A stretch of 64,000 bases of DNA from positions 1,364,001 to 1,428,000 of the forward strand of contig NZ_JABFDK010000001.1 in NCBI RefSeq assembly GCF_013403865.1, written 5' to 3'. The number at the start of each line of letters is the position of its first letter. The first letter of the stretch is position 1. The notes below the pieces were generated by a model. It saw nothing but the letters and a program-made list of their open reading frames with translations. It made no database searches and was not told the origin of the DNA. Shown piece after piece: positions 63,201 to 64,000 of the stretch. The stretch comes from Winogradskyella costae (GTDB taxonomy: Bacteria; Bacteroidota; Bacteroidia; Flavobacteriales; Flavobacteriaceae). Both the position numbers and the translations under genes were made by a program.

Positions 63201-64000
63201 CATCAACTGTTCCTACAGCTTCACCTTCTTCTTGTAAAATTCGCATTCTAAAATCACCGATAGTTTGTGCTGCATCAACATTAATAGTAAATGTTTCTGT
63301 TTGAACAGCATCAGCGGCAGATGTGGTGATGTCTACCACGCCAATTTCTTCATCAGTATCATCGAAGTCTCCGTCATTATTCCAATCTATCCATACTCCA
63401 CCAGCTCCATCATAATAAGCGCCTCCGTTACAATCACCGAAATCTACAGTTAATGTGTAGCTTAATCCTTGAAATAAATCTGCGGATTCACTTATATTAT
63501 ATTGTACCGCATTTGTACATGTATTTGCTGTATTATTTATAGAACTAGATTCTCCTGTTAAAGACACACTTTCTATTTCAGAATCACCAGCGTTTGGCCA
63601 GATAGGTTCACAATATATATCTACCACATCTCCACTAACAGAAACGGTTTTTGTTGATGCACCTGTGCTTGTAATATCTACATCATCAGTGTACGTCCCA
63701 AGAGCTTTTCCTGATATTAATCTTACGTAAATTGTAGTAGAAGCTACTGTACCACTGCTTTCAGTTAAGGTAATACTATTTGTAAACCCAGTGCCAGCAG
63801 TTAATGAAATTTCAAAATCGGTTGGTGCTGTGATTACAATATCATTGGTTAAAAGGCTTCCTTCTACTGTAAAAGTATCTTCAGAAGAGGGAGGCATATT
63901 ATAAAAATAATCTAAACCTGTAATGGTTGTTGGTGCTGCTGTTATGGTTGGACCAGCAGGAGCATCTAGTTTATATAGGGCTATGTCTCTTTGACTTCCT
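57295..64000 (-). CDS. Giant multidomain T9SS surface protein, 5' end beyond the window
   Basis: At least 2235 codons are visible and the frame is open to the right edge; the Met at 63897 is internal, because the upstream frame reads SQRDIALYKLDAPAGPTIT without a stop. From N to C terminus it has an Ig-like repeat (TAPTDFEISLTAG...SGTVASTTIYVRL), a GEVED domain (WIDWNNDGDF to GGVEDYTITI, about 63620-63140), two InlB-type repeats (about 63120-62690), Ig and Fn3 domains (62290-61080), a second GEVED (to 60600), a choice-of-anchor domain (60590-60230), an IPT domain, a lamin-tail-like domain and a C-terminal T9SS sorting domain (57530-57295). It is probably a surface adhesin or matrix protein. 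Confidence 0.9.
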   Translation of the reverse strand, partial: GSQRDIALYKLDAPAGPTITAAPTTITGLDYFYNMPPSSEDTFTVEGSLLTNDIVITAPTDFEISLTAGTGFTNSITLTESSGTVASTTIYVRLISGKALGTYTDDVDITSTGASTKTVSVSGDVVDIYCEPIWPNAGDSEIESVSLTGESSSINNTANTCTNAVQYNISESADLFQGLSYTLTVDFGDCNGGAYYDGAGGVWIDWNNDGDFDDTDEEIGVVDITTSAADAVQTETFTINVDAAQTIGDFRMRILQEEGEAVGTVDACDSDDDMDYGGVEDYTITIIAATGNLITVTQATGGTITPGTTNVADNANQSFTATPDSCYTFTNWVVNGTNAGSTNPYPFNNVITDHTITAVYTQDTYNITASAGDNGSISPSGVTSVDCGDDQTYTITADPGYAVADVLVDGVSEGAISSYTFNNITAAHTISVSFIVYVGPCFTMYGNNFPNKSSNTYGSGNEIRLASGSNPGSISTNPLSGVSGDVTVQFNAEGWDSNENQVTVTLNGVSQFFSTIDDNSFNIYSALFTGVPANSVLEFSTISGKRVTIELVELYCMVPCTAPADPTGSITGTTPACSSTDLTYTGTAAAGTVNYWQTSPTGTDETYNTTATYSATTSGTYYVRAYDTAGTCWSDNALSYVVVIEDGVPTLTQPSDQTEVIPDTATFSVSSSDTDNYQWQVNTGSGWNNVTGGSGATTDTYTTAATSAPMDGNQYRCILTNICGNTTSNAVTLNLSNEAPNNARNIEGCFEDTSVTLNWDAPASGVTPTGYMVFARDGGTDPTGTKDDANTYTPNTDFSAATPVTPVSLGRVVYKGTATTATITGLTEGNNYSFTVYAYVGETLTGWANGGTNGSTVTNGLAQGDITNLSAAPLTNKVTLNWNNPLPTACYDQLIIVANQGGVTFTPSGNGSAYSGNDNDVYTTSNQLVYETTSSASTKSITGLINGTNYCFKIFIRRGTTWTEGVEMCATPSLTYCDSYGDGGDNYLTLTNNVQFNTIDNGSDNTDNAYSDYTAISTTVTLGQTYNLEVRVNTDGEYFTTTMVWIDWNNDGDFSDANEDYDLGVAYNAIDGSTDASPLSIEIPSNAVIAATRMRVSTKYYDTDDPIDPLTPCEIGFDGEVEDYTINIAQPINAEINIKGNNISIENGFNAPYGLNNTLYASTNVGATGPEKSYIIENIGATTLSLTGTPKVEIIGEHSSDFIVTLQPSTSIGSGSNSEFRIEFNPTSDGVRKAQVSIENSDSDEDPYIFDIEGSAVCSTVLISSIWPTEGPENTEITITSANNLTGAVATINGLAMSTVTSSASELIVLLPAGATNGDISVLFSTGCSSANAFTVLSDDITSCETTSASTPPTDLFMSQISDATTGSSSIIEIFNGTASTVNLNNYRIRIFNNGNASPSSTLNLTGTVASGAVHVISIGTSSCDFYAAGLDGSLPHQAFNSASGINFDNDSSDLIELYNSSTSTSIDVFGVFGSDSWSNGLGVDNNGINFSRLNTASMLPTTTFDLAADWDITDWTTCGDSNYSNFGTYDFALATPPAVSVLAPPVFNCTNPIQISVTATEGVPSSLSLTYQWFYLEPSTATFIAVPNNADFNDATTASLNIVNPLLYLDYQFYCQVREDVATCYKASNSVKLETATAIWDGTVWSAAPGIDTFVILDDDYDTAIGGTQTSFEACNCTITTNSELTINTNDYVKVENDLVVDGKLTIKPYGSFVQINNAGTTSGNVLSDKTKIQVVKKTPVLATRHEYVYWSAPVSGETISDGLAEANAGRIYSYSGQNYLDATRELGNNDAEAAGQDDIDDNGDDWIFANGTTIMQPGVGYAATQNSFAPFPTQIDYVFEGPFNNGIYNVPIYRNDSELNDNNWNLIGNPYPSAIDADLFLDANASIDQTVDAPISGAIYFWSHDTAAADSTNGNENLNYAQSDYAIINGSGETMGGDGITPNRFIPSGQAFFISMGNGATATTVSGDIKTTNVEFNNSMRVTEHNDQLFRSPTTNMSNKLWLNLNTDNGAFNQILVAYVDGATDEDDGMYYDAQRNLSTEVNAVIYSRLEDLDSKQFAIQGKHPNSLTLEEMIPLGFITTITEPTIYSISIHQLEGAFITENAVYINDKLLNTFHNLKTSDYTFTSEPGEFNERFEIVFTPFTLSVNDNIVDTNEVTITEFQNGDVQIKVGNRHTIKHVAIIDVTGRIIYNLQGNDSIEVYDLSKLSQAAYIAKITLSNGQVISKKAIKQR

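Overview
The window is one continuous stretch of chromosome from a member of the Bacteroidota, most probably a marine Flavobacteriaceae. The evidence is the low GC content, TANNTTTG promoter elements with almost no Shine-Dalgarno sequences, a SusC/SusD pair controlled by an ECF sigma factor and FecR, several secreted proteins with type IX secretion (T9SS) C-terminal sorting domains, PorZ, a flavobacterial-type threonine dehydrogenase and many lipoproteins. I cannot name the genus from the sequence alone.

Layout. 1-5.1 kb: the feoAB ferrous iron operon (feoB cut by the window edge), a SCO1-like copper chaperone, a secreted M1 aminopeptidase and the RseP protease. 5.1-5.5 kb: a single tRNA-Asn with its own promoter and terminator. 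5.9-13.5 kb: a complete regulated uptake locus, fecR, ECF sigma, a SusC transducer with an STN domain, SusD-like and a secreted nucleotide-pyrophosphatase-type phosphodiesterase; the content suggests capture and cleavage of a phosphodiester-containing nutrient. 13.6-18.9 kb: threonine dehydrogenase, small lipoprotein and TPR proteins, an SDR, a CBS protein and a spermidine-synthase-like methyltransferase. 19.0-23.3 kb: an accessory block of small, mostly unknown minus-strand genes, each with its own non-coding flank; three adjacent ones are bracketed by gene-specific repeat pairs, like a cassette array. 23.5-30 kb: a short SSB, cupredoxin and AhpD-like redox proteins with an AraC regulator, a T9SS metalloprotease, a cupin lipoprotein and ferritin.

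30-54.5 kb is mostly core: tex-HDAC, an OmpA lipoprotein, metG, an LD-carboxypeptidase, yraN, yicC-gmk-nadD, transporters, a cystathionine gamma-synthase-type enzyme, gdhA and porZ-recO. 54.5-57 kb: a TonB-dependent receptor. 57.0-57.2 kb: an unusual array of twelve degenerate 11-bp units, all in one register. 57.3-64 kb: a giant multidomain T9SS surface protein that runs off the right edge.

The most unusual structures are the 11-bp-period array, the repeat-bracketed small genes near 21.5-23.3 kb, and an intrinsic terminator touching the tex start codon. No integrase, transposase, CRISPR array, rRNA or phage gene was seen.
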